Below are positions 36,838 to 44,723 of a stretch of 64,000 nt of DNA, in pieces (position 1 is the stretch's first letter; each line of letters opens with the position of its first letter). Made by a program: the position numbers and the translations under genes. Origin of the DNA: Dokdonella sp. (GTDB lineage: Bacteria; Pseudomonadota; Gammaproteobacteria; Xanthomonadales; Rhodanobacteraceae); assembly GCF_019634815.1 (NCBI RefSeq), contig NZ_JAHCAP010000006.1:62001-126000 (forward strand), in the 5' to 3' direction. A model generated the notes under the pieces. That model was not told where the DNA came from, did no database searches, and was given only the letters and a program-made list of their open reading frames with translations.

Positions 36838-37515
36838 ATGGCCAAGCAGAACCCGATCATCGCCCCCTCGATTCTTTCCGCCGATTTCGCCCGCCTGGGC
36901 GCCGAAGTCGACGCGGTGGTCGCCGCCGGTGCGCAGTGGATCCATTTCGACGTGATGGACAACCATTACGTGCCCAATCTCACCATTGGCCCGCTGGTGT
37001 GCGAAGCGCTGCGCAAGCACGGCGTGAAAGCGCCGATCGACGTGCACCTGATGGTCAAGCCGGTCGACCGCATCGTGCCCGACTTTGCCAAGGCCGGCGC
37101 GAGTCTGATCAGCTTCCATCCCGAAGCCAGCGAGCATGTCGATCGAACCATTGCCCTGATCAAGGACGCCGGCTGCCAGGCCGGCCTGGTGTTCAATCCG
37201 GCCACGCCGCTCAATTGGCTCGATCATGTACTCGACAAGCTCGACCTCGTGCTCATCATGTCGGTCAATCCGGGCTTCGGCGGGCAGCGTTTCATTCCGG
37301 GCGCGCTCGACAAGCTGCGCGAGGTGCGGCGCCGCATCGACGCCAGTGGCCGCGCGATTCGTCTGGAAATCGATGGCGGCGTCAAGGTCGACAACATCGC
37401 GCAGATTGCCGCCGCGGGCGCCGACACCTTCGTTGCCGGCTCGGCGGTGTTCGGCGCCGACGATTACGCCGCGGTCATCCAGCACATGCAGGCGGCGATC
37501 GCCAGCGCGGCTTGA
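36838..37515 (+). CDS. rpe: Ribulose-phosphate 3-epimerase
   Basis: This 225-residue TIM-barrel enzyme interconverts ribulose 5-phosphate and xylulose 5-phosphate in the pentose phosphate pathway. Motifs are [31 protein letters not shown] (metal and catalytic aspartate), [18 protein letters not shown] and EIDGGVK. The ATG at 36838 is within a short gap after djlA. In many proteobacteria rpe stands upstream of gph and trpE (known); here trpE is 5.5 kb away, separated by the sortase-type regulators, which suggests insertion or rearrangement of an older rpe-trpE neighbourhood. Confidence 0.96.
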   Translation: MAKQNPIIAPSILSADFARLGAEVDAVVAAGAQWIHFDVMDNHYVPNLTIGPLVCEALRKHGVKAPIDVHLMVKPVDRIVPDFAKAGASLISFHPEASEHVDRTIALIKDAGCQAGLVFNPATPLNWLDHVLDKLDLVLIMSVNPGFGGQRFIPGALDKLREVRRRIDASGRAIRLEIDGGVKVDNIAQIAAAGADTFVAGSAVFGADDYAAVIQHMQAAIASAA

Positions 37516-37534
37516 TCCATTCATTACGAAAAAA

Positions 37535-37581
37535 GAACCGCGCCGGATGTTGGAGGGAGGAAGGGGCTCGCTCCGGCGCGG
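37535..37581 (-). terminator. Intrinsic terminator of the 58-residue gene (minus strand)
   Basis: Ten-base arms (CCGCGCCGGA at 37538-37547 and TCCGGCGCGG at 37572-37581) pair perfectly across a 24-base loop. Read on the minus strand the stem is followed by TTCTTTTTT, the mark of an intrinsic terminator. It lies just 27 bases after the stop of the small minus-strand gene. The loop is longer than usual. Confidence 0.65.
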
Positions 37582-37608
37582 GTGACGCAAGCGTTGTCCG
37601 CTGCGGGT

Positions 37609-37785
37609 TCAGATCACCAGCCAGGACGGATCGACTTCGTCGATGCTCGCGGCGTGTGTCGGTGATTCGAGCGCAAAGGCCAGACAATTCGGAGCGACCA
37701 TCGCTTCGGCACCCAGCCAGAAGTCCTGATCGAAATCGAAGGATTCGCTGACCGTCGCGCAATGATCGTGATGACGCAGTTTCAT
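37609..37785 (-). CDS. Small 58-residue protein of unknown function, possible peptide precursor
   Basis: I do not recognise a family. The peptide begins MKLRHHDHCATVSES and ends DEVDPSWLVI. It has two cysteines (C9, C34), a His-rich start and an acidic overall charge. There is no membrane helix or signal peptide. The ATG at 37785 is preceded by TTGGAGACC, a good ribosome-binding site at the right distance. A terminator follows the stop. Together these indicate a real short transcription unit, not a chance frame. A second small minus-strand gene (37865-37999) lies 79 bases upstream. It could be a secreted or modified peptide, a small regulator or an antitoxin; no evidence decides. Confidence 0.6.
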   Translation of the reverse strand: MKLRHHDHCATVSESFDFDQDFWLGAEAMVAPNCLAFALESPTHAASIDEVDPSWLVI

Positions 37786-37864
37786 GTTGGTCTCCAATGG
37801 GGGGCGCAAGCAGACGGATTGGGTTGTCGGGTCTGGCGCGGGCACGTCGCCCGCGTCGCGGCGG

Positions 37865-37999
37865 CTACCAATGCAGCGCGGCGACGAAACCGAGCAGGAG
37901 CGAGCCGAGCGCGAAAAGGATGCGCAGGCGTTCGCGTGCATGCAGTTCGGCATCGGGATCGGGACGCTCGCGTTCGGCCGTGGACTGAATCTGTTTCAT
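37865..37999 (-). CDS. Small 44-residue single-pass membrane protein
   Basis: The frame encodes a charged N-terminus (MKQIQSTAERERPDPDAEL) and one membrane helix near the C-terminus (LFALGSLLLGFVAALHW), so the protein should insert with its N-terminus in the cytoplasm. GGAG lies eight bases before the ATG at 37999. It points the same way as the 58-residue gene, so the two may be one transcript. The layout is that of many small membrane proteins in bacteria that modulate larger partners (known in general); no partner is shown here. Confidence 0.5.
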   Translation of the reverse strand: MKQIQSTAERERPDPDAELHARERLRILFALGSLLLGFVAALHW

Positions 38000-38226
38000 G
38001 CCGGCAACTCCGGTGGAATGATGATCGGGGCGCCATCCCTGGCTCGGGTGTGGACTGCATGCCCTTGGATCGGGTCGATTTCATTCCACCGCGCGCGCCG
38101 GCCCGGAGCCGGCCCGCATCGGGCGTGGATGCTGACCAGTTGTGGCAATTTGCTGATCCCGCTCGCGCCGCCATTGCGCGCCCGCGCGCGCCGCGTAAGC
38201 TGGCAGTGCATCCACGGAGTCAGCCC

Positions 38227-38922
38227 ATGCCGCGCCACATCGCCATCGTCGAAGACGAGCCCCTGATCCGCGCCAACTACGTCGAGGCCTTGGCGCGCCT
38301 GGGTTTCGAAGTGCGCGGCCATGCCTCGCGCCCTGCTGCCCAGGCCGCCTTTGCCCAGCGCTTGCCTGACCTCGTGATCATTGACGTGGGACTCGGCGAC
38401 GAGCCGGAAGGCGGTTTCGAGCTGTGTCGCACGCTGCGTGCGCAAGCGCCGACCTTGCCGATCCTCTTCCTCACCGCGCGCGATTCGGATTTCGACGTGA
38501 TTTCCGGCCTGCGTCTGGGCGCCGATGACTATCTCGCCAAGGATGTGTCACTGCATCAGCTCGCCGCGCGCATCAATGCACTGCTGCGACGCATGGATGC
38601 GCTGCGCCAACCGGCTCTGGCTGACAGCATCATCAGCCAGGGGCCGCTCAAGCTCGAAGCCGAACGCATGCGCGTGACCTGGAACGACATCGACGTACCG
38701 CTCACCGTGACCGAATTCTGGATGGTGCACACCCTGGTGCGCTTTCCCGGCCATGTGAAGAGCCGCGACCAGCTCATGCGCGATGCCCAGGTGGTGGTCG
38801 ATGACGCCACCATCACCTCGCACATCAAGCGCATCCGCAAGAAATTCCTCGCCATCGATCCCGCCTTCGATGCGATCGATACCGTGCACGGCGCCGGCTA
38901 TCGCTGGAGCAGTCGCGGATGA
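38227..38922 (+). CDS. pdsR: PdsR-like response regulator (proteobacterial dedicated sortase system)
   Basis: This 231-residue OmpR-type regulator closely follows the PdsR pattern: HIAIVEDEPLIRANYVEAL at the start, IIDVGLGDEPEGGFELCRTL with phospho-acceptor D53, FLTARDSDFDVISGLRLGAD, and a winged-helix end (TVTEFWMVHTLV, SHIKRIRKKF, VHGAGYRWSS). PdsR and PdsS normally flank a dedicated sortase and its LPXTG target (known from the sortase-system families). None is found here. ATG at 38227. The kinase gene follows after 116 bases. Confidence 0.8.
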   Translation: MPRHIAIVEDEPLIRANYVEALARLGFEVRGHASRPAAQAAFAQRLPDLVIIDVGLGDEPEGGFELCRTLRAQAPTLPILFLTARDSDFDVISGLRLGADDYLAKDVSLHQLAARINALLRRMDALRQPALADSIISQGPLKLEAERMRVTWNDIDVPLTVTEFWMVHTLVRFPGHVKSRDQLMRDAQVVVDDATITSHIKRIRKKFLAIDPAFDAIDTVHGAGYRWSSRG

Positions 38923-39038
38923 CGGGGCCTTTGGCGAGCGCCCAGCTGCAGGTTTTGCCTCCTCCATTGCATATTGGGAACACGATGGGGGGCACGTCCC
39001 TTCGCTTCCTGCCTGCGCTGCCGGCCTGATCCCGACCG

Positions 39039-41066
39039 ATGTCCCTGCGCCTCAAACTCCTGCTCGCCGCGATGTGCACGCTCGCGTTGCCGTGGGCCGG
39101 CTGGCAATTCGTCGGCCAGACCGAGCGTCTGCTGCGCGAAGGCCAGGAGCAGGCCTGGCTGGTGTCGACCTCGATGTTCGCCAAGGCCCTGCTCGCGCGC
39201 TCGATCGATCTGCCCGCCGGCGGCGTGCTCTACGCCCAGCGCGCGCGCGAAGCGATCAGCGTCGATGGCTACGCCGACGATTGGAGCGCGCTGCGGCCCT
39301 ACCTGCAGGCTCTGGGTCCGGCAAGTGACGCACGGAAACTGCAGGTGGCGCTGGCTCGCCGTGACGGCGACCTGTATCTGCTGGCGCAAGTGCGCGACGC
39401 CACGCGCGCCCGTTTCGATCCGGCCGATCCGCGCAGCGTCAGTGGCGACCATGTCCATCTCGTGCTCGAGCGTGGCGGGCAGAGCCGCCGCTATCGCCTG
39501 GTCGGCGCCGCGCCGGGAAGCTTCCTCGCCCCGGGAGAAGGCGATGCGCCCGATCTGCCCGCGACCCTTGCCGGCGCCATGCAGGAAGATGGCTCGGGCT
39601 ATCGCATCGAAGTGCGCATCGCCGCGGCGCAGCTGCCCGAGCGCCTTGGCATCGCCGTTGTTGATTCCGCGCAGGCACACGCGGATCCGGTCGAGCTGCG
39701 CACCCTCGTCGCTTACGACGAAGCGCTCGCTCGCCGTCTGCAGGCGATGTTGCCGTCGCAGGCTCGTGCGCGTGTGGTCAGCACCGATGGCTGGGTGATT
39801 GCCGATGCCGGCAGCCTGGTCGGCAGCGGCGTCGATCCACAACCGGGTTGGCTGTCGGCTTGGCTGTATCGCCACTTCATCGCGCCCGCGTTTTCCGGCT
39901 CAGGCCAGCTCGACGGCAACCGGCCGCGGCTCGATGCGAGTGAGATCTGGCAGGCCCTGTCCGGGGTGCCCGCATTGAGCTGGCGCGCGGCCGGAGACAA
40001 TGGCGCCACCCTGCTCGCAGCGAGCGTGCCGCTGCAGATCGATGGCTCGCTGCGCGGCGCCCTGCTGCTCGAACAAGCCAATCGCACCCTGCCTTTGCTC
40101 GCCGATCGTGCCATGTCGGGACTGATCTCGGCGACCTTCATCGCGCTGGCGATCGCCGTGGCGATCCTGTTCCTGTTCGGCGCCTTGCTGTCCTGGCGCA
40201 TCCGCCGCCTGCGCAATGCCGCCGAGCAGGCCACTCGCAATTCCGGCCAGCTGCATGGTCCCTTGCCGCTGGTGCGTTCGCGCGATGAGCTGGGTGATCT
40301 CGCGCGCAGTTTCGGCAAGCTGCTCGACGAGGTCGGCGCCTACACCGACTACCTGCGCACGCTCGCCTCCAAGCTTTCGCACGAGCTCAACACGCCGCTG
40401 GCGATCGTCAAATCCTCACTCGACAATCTCGAGCACCAGGGCCTGCCCGCCGACGCGCGGCCGTATCTCGTGCGCGCCCGCGACGGCGCCGACCGTCTCG
40501 GCACCATCGTGCGCGCGATGAGCGAGGCCAGCCGCGTCGAACGTGCCATCGCAGCGGCCGAAGCCGAGGACTTCGACCTGCGCGCGCTGGTGGCCGGCTG
40601 TGCCGAGGGTTATCGCGCACTGGCCGCACCGCGTGACCTGCGTTTGAACCTGCCTGCCGCGCCGCTGCCGATGCATGGCGCGCCCGAGCTCATCGCACAA
40701 GCGCTCGACAAACTGTTCGACAACGCCTGTTCGTTCACGCCTGCCGAGGGCTGGATCGCCTTGAGCCTCGAAGCCCTTGGCGACGATGCAGCACGCATCC
40801 GCCTGGCCAATTCCGGCCCCTTGCTGCCGCAAGCGATGCAGGAGCGCCTGTTTGACTCGCTGGTCTCGGTACGCGAACGCCGCGCGCCACGCGTCGGCCT
40901 TGCGCCGCATCTGGGCCTTGGGCTGTATGTCGTACGACTGGTCGCGCAGTTGCACCAGGGCCGCGCCGCGGCCGCCAATCTCGCCGATGGCAGCGGCGTC
41001 GAATTCCAGATGACCCTGTCGGCGATGCCACGCCGACGCTTGAGCGAGGGAAGTTCCGATGCGTGA
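39039..41066 (+). CDS. pdsS: PdsS-like sensor histidine kinase (proteobacterial dedicated sortase system)
   Basis: This 675-residue kinase has an N-terminal membrane helix (LLLAAMCTLALPWAGW) followed by REGQEQAW and DGYADDW motifs typical of PdsS. A periplasmic sensor of about 320 residues leads to a second helix (ISATFIALAIAVAILFLFGALLSW). A HAMP-type linker, a dimerisation domain with H448 in KLSHELNTPLAIVKSS and an ATPase domain (ALDKLFDNACSF, LGLGLYVVRLVAQL) follow. It overlaps the next gene, for a secreted sialidase-like protein, by eight bases, so that protein is the most likely output or ligand partner. Family assignment is from memory of the motif layout. Confidence 0.78.
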   Translation: MSLRLKLLLAAMCTLALPWAGWQFVGQTERLLREGQEQAWLVSTSMFAKALLARSIDLPAGGVLYAQRAREAISVDGYADDWSALRPYLQALGPASDARKLQVALARRDGDLYLLAQVRDATRARFDPADPRSVSGDHVHLVLERGGQSRRYRLVGAAPGSFLAPGEGDAPDLPATLAGAMQEDGSGYRIEVRIAAAQLPERLGIAVVDSAQAHADPVELRTLVAYDEALARRLQAMLPSQARARVVSTDGWVIADAGSLVGSGVDPQPGWLSAWLYRHFIAPAFSGSGQLDGNRPRLDASEIWQALSGVPALSWRAAGDNGATLLAASVPLQIDGSLRGALLLEQANRTLPLLADRAMSGLISATFIALAIAVAILFLFGALLSWRIRRLRNAAEQATRNSGQLHGPLPLVRSRDELGDLARSFGKLLDEVGAYTDYLRTLASKLSHELNTPLAIVKSSLDNLEHQGLPADARPYLVRARDGADRLGTIVRAMSEASRVERAIAAAEAEDFDLRALVAGCAEGYRALAAPRDLRLNLPAAPLPMHGAPELIAQALDKLFDNACSFTPAEGWIALSLEALGDDAARIRLANSGPLLPQAMQERLFDSLVSVRERRAPRVGLAPHLGLGLYVVRLVAQLHQGRAAAANLADGSGVEFQMTLSAMPRRRLSEGSSDA

Positions 41067-42081
41067 ACCCTGGATCATCGCCGTCCTGCTTGCCGCCGCC
41101 GCGCCCGCGGCAGCGGTGGAGAACCTCACCAGTGGTCCGGCGATCGACTATCAACCCGCCGTGATTCGTTCCAGCGACGATGGCGCCCGCGTCGTGGTGT
41201 TCGAACGGCTCGATCCATCGACGTTTTCCGGCGATCTGTGGCTGACCCGCTCAAGCGATGACGGCGCGACGTGGAGCACACCGACCGCGATCATCGCCAG
41301 CGGCGCCAACGAGCGCCATCCGGCGCTGGTGCAGAACGGACCGGCTGACTACGCGTTGTTCTACCTCAAGGGCGTCGGCAGCAGCTATCGGCTGTGGCGC
41401 GCGACCAGCACCGACGGGATCAGTTTCAGCGAACAGGCACAGCTTGACCTTGGCTGGGCGCAAAGCGGCGAGATCAACCCGCACGTGATCCGCCACGCCG
41501 ACGGCACCCTCACGATGAGCTACCAGCGCCTGTCCGGCGGCAGCTACCTCGCGCAGTCGAGCGACGGCGGCGCGAGCTGGGATATGCAAAAGACGCTGAT
41601 CGCAGCGGGCAGCCAGTTGCCGCGCATTGCCTATCGCGAGAGTGACGGCCTGTACCTGGCCAGCTATCAAGTCGGCAGCAGCGCGCTCAAACTGTACGTC
41701 AAGACCAGCCCCGACCTGCGTGACTGGAGCGCCGCCGCGCAGGATTTCGCGATCACCGGCAACAATCATGATTCCCTGCCCGTGGTGATGCCCGATGGCG
41801 CGTTCGCACTGTTCTGGATCCGCCAGAACGGCAATGGCTTCGATCTCGCCGTACGCCGATCGGTCGATGCCGTGAACTGGGAACCGGCGCTCGCGATCAC
41901 CACCACCCCCAACGAGGACGACGTCGAACCGCATCCGCTGGTCGGCAGCTCGGCCACCCATGTCGAGCTCTACTGGGGCCGCGACCTGCCCGCCGGCAGC
42001 ATGCAGCACGACATCGTGCGCGAACCCGCGCTGCGCATCATCGCCGACCAGATCTTCGAGGACGCTTTCGAAGGCGGCTGA
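41059..42081 (+). CDS. Secreted sialidase-like (BNR/Asp-box) protein with DxIFxxxFEG tail
   Basis: This 340-residue protein has a signal peptide (IIAVLLAAAAPAAA) and a six-bladed propeller pattern with Asp-box turns (SSDDGATWS, STDGISFSE, SSDGGASWDM). No full sialidase arginine triad was identified, so it may bind instead of cleaving. It ends in DQIFEDAFEGG, nearly the tail of the M14 carboxypeptidase at 17612. The ATG overlaps the PdsS stop by eight bases and is preceded by GAGGGAAG, so it is translated from the same mRNA. The neighbourhood suggests that the two-component pair controls or senses this surface protein (inference). Confidence 0.8.
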   Translation: MREPWIIAVLLAAAAPAAAVENLTSGPAIDYQPAVIRSSDDGARVVVFERLDPSTFSGDLWLTRSSDDGATWSTPTAIIASGANERHPALVQNGPADYALFYLKGVGSSYRLWRATSTDGISFSEQAQLDLGWAQSGEINPHVIRHADGTLTMSYQRLSGGSYLAQSSDGGASWDMQKTLIAAGSQLPRIAYRESDGLYLASYQVGSSALKLYVKTSPDLRDWSAAAQDFAITGNNHDSLPVVMPDGAFALFWIRQNGNGFDLAVRRSVDAVNWEPALAITTTPNEDDVEPHPLVGSSATHVELYWGRDLPAGSMQHDIVREPALRIIADQIFEDAFEGG

Positions 42082-42134
42082 CCACGCTGCGCGATGCACG
42101 CCCGTCGTCGTCCCGTTGCGGCCGCATCGCGTCC

Positions 42135-42154
42135 GCCTGCCCGGTTCGGCAGGC
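42135..42154. terminator. Hairpin between sialidase-like and DUF3592 genes
   Basis: Arms GCCTGCC and GGCAGGC pair around a six-base loop (cggttc), between convergent genes. There is no run of T, so it is a candidate bidirectional terminator only. Confidence 0.35.
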
Positions 42155-42170
42155 AGGGCACCGCGTGGGC

Positions 42171-42614
42171 TCAAGTCATGACCAGAAAGATTCCAAGGCC
42201 GAGCAGGCCAACGATGAGGGCCAGCTGTTGGTAAATGGAGGTATCGGCGCCTGCCACCAGCACCGCATCCTGCGGATCGTCCGGGTTGACGTAGGCGAAA
42301 CAGGCGCCCTTCGCGGGGATGCCCGCGGTGAGCTTGGCCGCTTCCGCGCGCGAGAGGAACTCGCTGTGTCCGTTGCTCACCTTCGTCGAGCGGTATTCCT
42401 TGCCGCCGACCCGATAGCTGTAACTTGCCTCGACCTTGAACTGCGCCTCTCCGGAGAGACCGGAGCCTTCCTCGCTGGTCTTGATGCTCGCGATGGTGCA
42501 CGGGACCCGCTTCCACTTTGCGGTGGCCCGGGACAGCCTCAGCTTGTTCAGCTCCCAGGCCATGCCGCCCAGGGACGCGGGCACGAGCAGCCATCCGATG
42601 AGGTGTGGTGACAT
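42171..42614 (-). CDS. DUF3592 membrane protein
   Basis: The 147-residue protein has two membrane helices (LIGWLLVPASLGGMAWEL and LALIVGLLGLGIFLVM) that enclose an extracytoplasmic beta domain with YSYRVGGKEYRSTKVSNG and AYVNPDDPQDAVL, the signature of DUF3592. Function is unknown; such proteins are widespread in diderms. ATG at 42614 follows GGAG at seven bases. It is convergent with the sialidase-like gene. Confidence 0.82.
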   Translation of the reverse strand: MSPHLIGWLLVPASLGGMAWELNKLRLSRATAKWKRVPCTIASIKTSEEGSGLSGEAQFKVEASYSYRVGGKEYRSTKVSNGHSEFLSRAEAAKLTAGIPAKGACFAYVNPDDPQDAVLVAGADTSIYQQLALIVGLLGLGIFLVMT

Positions 42615-42975
42615 GGTGTGTCTCCGTGGTCGGGAAAGTGGAGCAGGTGCACGGTCAAGCCTTGAACCCGCTGCACGTGCGGTGCCCGCCAGTCGCGGTG
42701 CGTTCGCAGCCGGCGGTAGCGCCGCGAGTCGAGCACGTCCAGCGGCAACTGTCCAATGACCATCAGTCATCGTGCCGACGCAGTCACAGCCTCGGATGCG
42801 TCCGACTGCCAGCGCGAGGCTGGCGCGATGGCGAGCGGGTCGCGCGCGCGGGACCTCAAAGCCCACCCGCGGCAGGCATCCCCTGCACGGGCAGGCAGTA
42901 CCGATCCGGGCGAATGATTCCTGCGCCCGCTTTTGCTCTATCTTTGCCGGTCGCGCCACCGCAGGACGTTCGCCC
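42615..42975. other. Intergenic region of 361 bp between DUF3592 and trpE
   Basis: No gene can be supported. The region separates divergent genes and must contain the trpE promoter, but there is no run of Trp codons and no attenuator hairpin that would show trp leader regulation. Frames on both strands have the composition of non-coding GC-rich DNA. Confidence 0.5.
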
Positions 42976-44451
42976 GTGATCAGCCGCCCAGACTTCGATG
43001 CCCTCGTCGCGCAGGGTTACAACCGCATCCCGCTGGTGCGCGAGGTGCTGTCCGACCTCGACACGCCGCTGTCGGTCTACCTCAAGCTCGCCGACGGGCC
43101 CTACGCCTATCTGTTCGAGTCGGTCGAGGGCGGCGAGAACTGGGGCCGGCATTCGATCATCGGCCTGCCGTGCCGGCGTGTGCATGCGCTGCGCGGACAC
43201 CAGTTGTCGATCGAGGAGCTCGGCGAAACGGTTGAATCGCGCGAAGTCGACGACCCGCTGGCCGAAGTCGAGGCGATCCGCGCGAGCTATCGCGTCGCCC
43301 CGGTCGCGGGCCTGCCCGCGTTCAGCGGCGGACTGGTCGGCTATTTCGGTTTCGAGACGATCGGCTGGATCGAACCGCGCCTCGCGCGCTCGAACGCGCG
43401 TGATGATCTGGGTACACCCGACGCACTGCTCATGCTCAGCGAGGAAGTCGCGGTGTTCGACAACCTCAAGGGTCGCCTGTACTTGATTGTTCACGCCGAT
43501 CCGGCGCAGCCGCAGGCCTATGCGCGCGCGCAGCGCCGCCTCGATGAACTGGTGTTCCGTCTGCGCCACGCGGCTTCGGGTTACCCCGACGTGCTCGATC
43601 CCAAGGCGCTCGAGGAAGCCGACTTCCGGTCGAGCTTCACGCGCGAGGAGTTCGAAGCGGTGGTGGAGAAGGCCAAGGACTACATCCGCGCCGGCGACAT
43701 CTTCCAGGTCGTGCCCTCGCAGCGCCTGTCGGTGCCGTTCCATGCACGGCCGGTCGATGTCTATCGCGCGCTGCGCGCGCTCAATCCCTCGCCCTACATG
43801 TACTTCGTCGATCTCGGCGCGACCCAGATCGTCGGTTCCTCACCGGAAATCCTCGTGCGCCTCAAGCAGGGCCGCGTGGTGGTGCGACCGATCGCGGGCA
43901 CGCGTCGTCGTGGCCATAGCGCCGAGGAAGACCTCGCGCTCGAACAGGAACTGCTCGCCGACACCAAGGAACGCGCCGAGCATCTCATGCTGATCGATCT
44001 CGGCCGCAACGATGTCGGCCGCGTCAGCAAGACCGGCAGCGTGCAGCTCACCGAGAGTTTCATCGTCGAGCGCTACTCGCACGTCATGCACATCGTCAGC
44101 CAGGTCGAAGGCGAACTGCGCGATGGGTTGTCCTACATGGACGTGCTCAAGGCGACTTTTCCTGCCGGCACGGTGAGCGGTGCGCCCAAGATCCGCGCGA
44201 TCGAGGTGATCCAGGAACTCGAACCGCACAAGCGCAACATCTATTCGGGCGCGATCGGTTACATCGGCTGGAATGGTGATGCCGACACCGCGATCGCGAT
44301 CCGCACCGCGGTGATCCAGGATGGCCGCCTGCACGTGCAGGCCGGCGCCGGCGTGGTGTTCGATTCCGATCCCGCCAAGGAGTGGGAGGAGACGATGAAC
44401 AAGGGCCGCGCCCTGTTTCGCGCGGTGGCGCAAGCCGCGGGAGGCTTGTGA
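42976..44451 (+). CDS. trpE: Anthranilate synthase component I
   Basis: This 491-residue chorismate-using enzyme makes anthranilate with TrpG in tryptophan synthesis. Motifs are GGLVGYFGFE, DIFQVVPSQRLSVPF, SPYMYFVDLGATQIVGSSPE, RPIAGTRRRG, LADTKERAEHLMLIDLGRND and FPAGTVSGAPKIRA. The start is GTG at 42976 with AGGAC upstream. The rest of the trp operon (trpG, D, C) is not downstream; repeats and a transporter follow instead. Whether trpGDC lie elsewhere is not visible. Confidence 0.95.
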   Translation: MISRPDFDALVAQGYNRIPLVREVLSDLDTPLSVYLKLADGPYAYLFESVEGGENWGRHSIIGLPCRRVHALRGHQLSIEELGETVESREVDDPLAEVEAIRASYRVAPVAGLPAFSGGLVGYFGFETIGWIEPRLARSNARDDLGTPDALLMLSEEVAVFDNLKGRLYLIVHADPAQPQAYARAQRRLDELVFRLRHAASGYPDVLDPKALEEADFRSSFTREEFEAVVEKAKDYIRAGDIFQVVPSQRLSVPFHARPVDVYRALRALNPSPYMYFVDLGATQIVGSSPEILVRLKQGRVVVRPIAGTRRRGHSAEEDLALEQELLADTKERAEHLMLIDLGRNDVGRVSKTGSVQLTESFIVERYSHVMHIVSQVEGELRDGLSYMDVLKATFPAGTVSGAPKIRAIEVIQELEPHKRNIYSGAIGYIGWNGDADTAIAIRTAVIQDGRLHVQAGAGVVFDSDPAKEWEETMNKGRALFRAVAQAAGGL

Positions 44452-44470
44452 CGCAACGCGCGAGCGCGGT

Positions 44471-44719
44471 GTGGGCGGGATACATCCGCCGGGCCGATGT
44501 GGGTCGGGATTCATCCGCGGGGCCGGTGTGGGTCGGGATTCATCCCGACTCTCTGAGCGCCGGAATTGCCCACGTCGGGCTCAAGCCCGACCCACGAGCG
44601 AATGGCGGCGATGCCGGGATTCATCCGCGGGGCCGATGTGGGTCGGGATTCATCCCGACTCTCTGCGCGCCGGAATTGCCCACGTCGGGCTCAAGCCCGA
44701 CCCACGGGCGAATGGCGGC
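44471..44719. repeat. Array of GTGG-headed REP-like hairpins with a 110-bp tandem unit
   Basis: Two direct repeats of about 105 bases (44505-44609 and 44615-44719) recur with a period of 110. Each holds a forward element at 44528 or 44638 (head GTGG, arms GTCGGGAT and ATCCCGAC) and a reverse element at 44574 or 44684 (arms, read from the other strand, GTCGGGCT and AGCCCGAC). One stem pair differs with compensation. A related hairpin starts at 44471 (GTGGGCGGGATA) and a truncated one at 44499. They lie between convergent trpE and the VIT-family gene. Confidence 0.9.
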
Positions 44720-44723
44720 AGCC

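Noticed and set aside
38919..39029. 36-codon frame overlapping the PdsR stop by ATGA
   Set aside because: The overlap looks like translational coupling, but the peptide (rich in P and L) has no domain, and the stretch reads like ordinary intergenic DNA between the regulator and kinase.
42615..42975. Possible trp leader and attenuator before trpE
   Set aside because: No leader peptide with consecutive Trp codons and no alternative hairpins were found.
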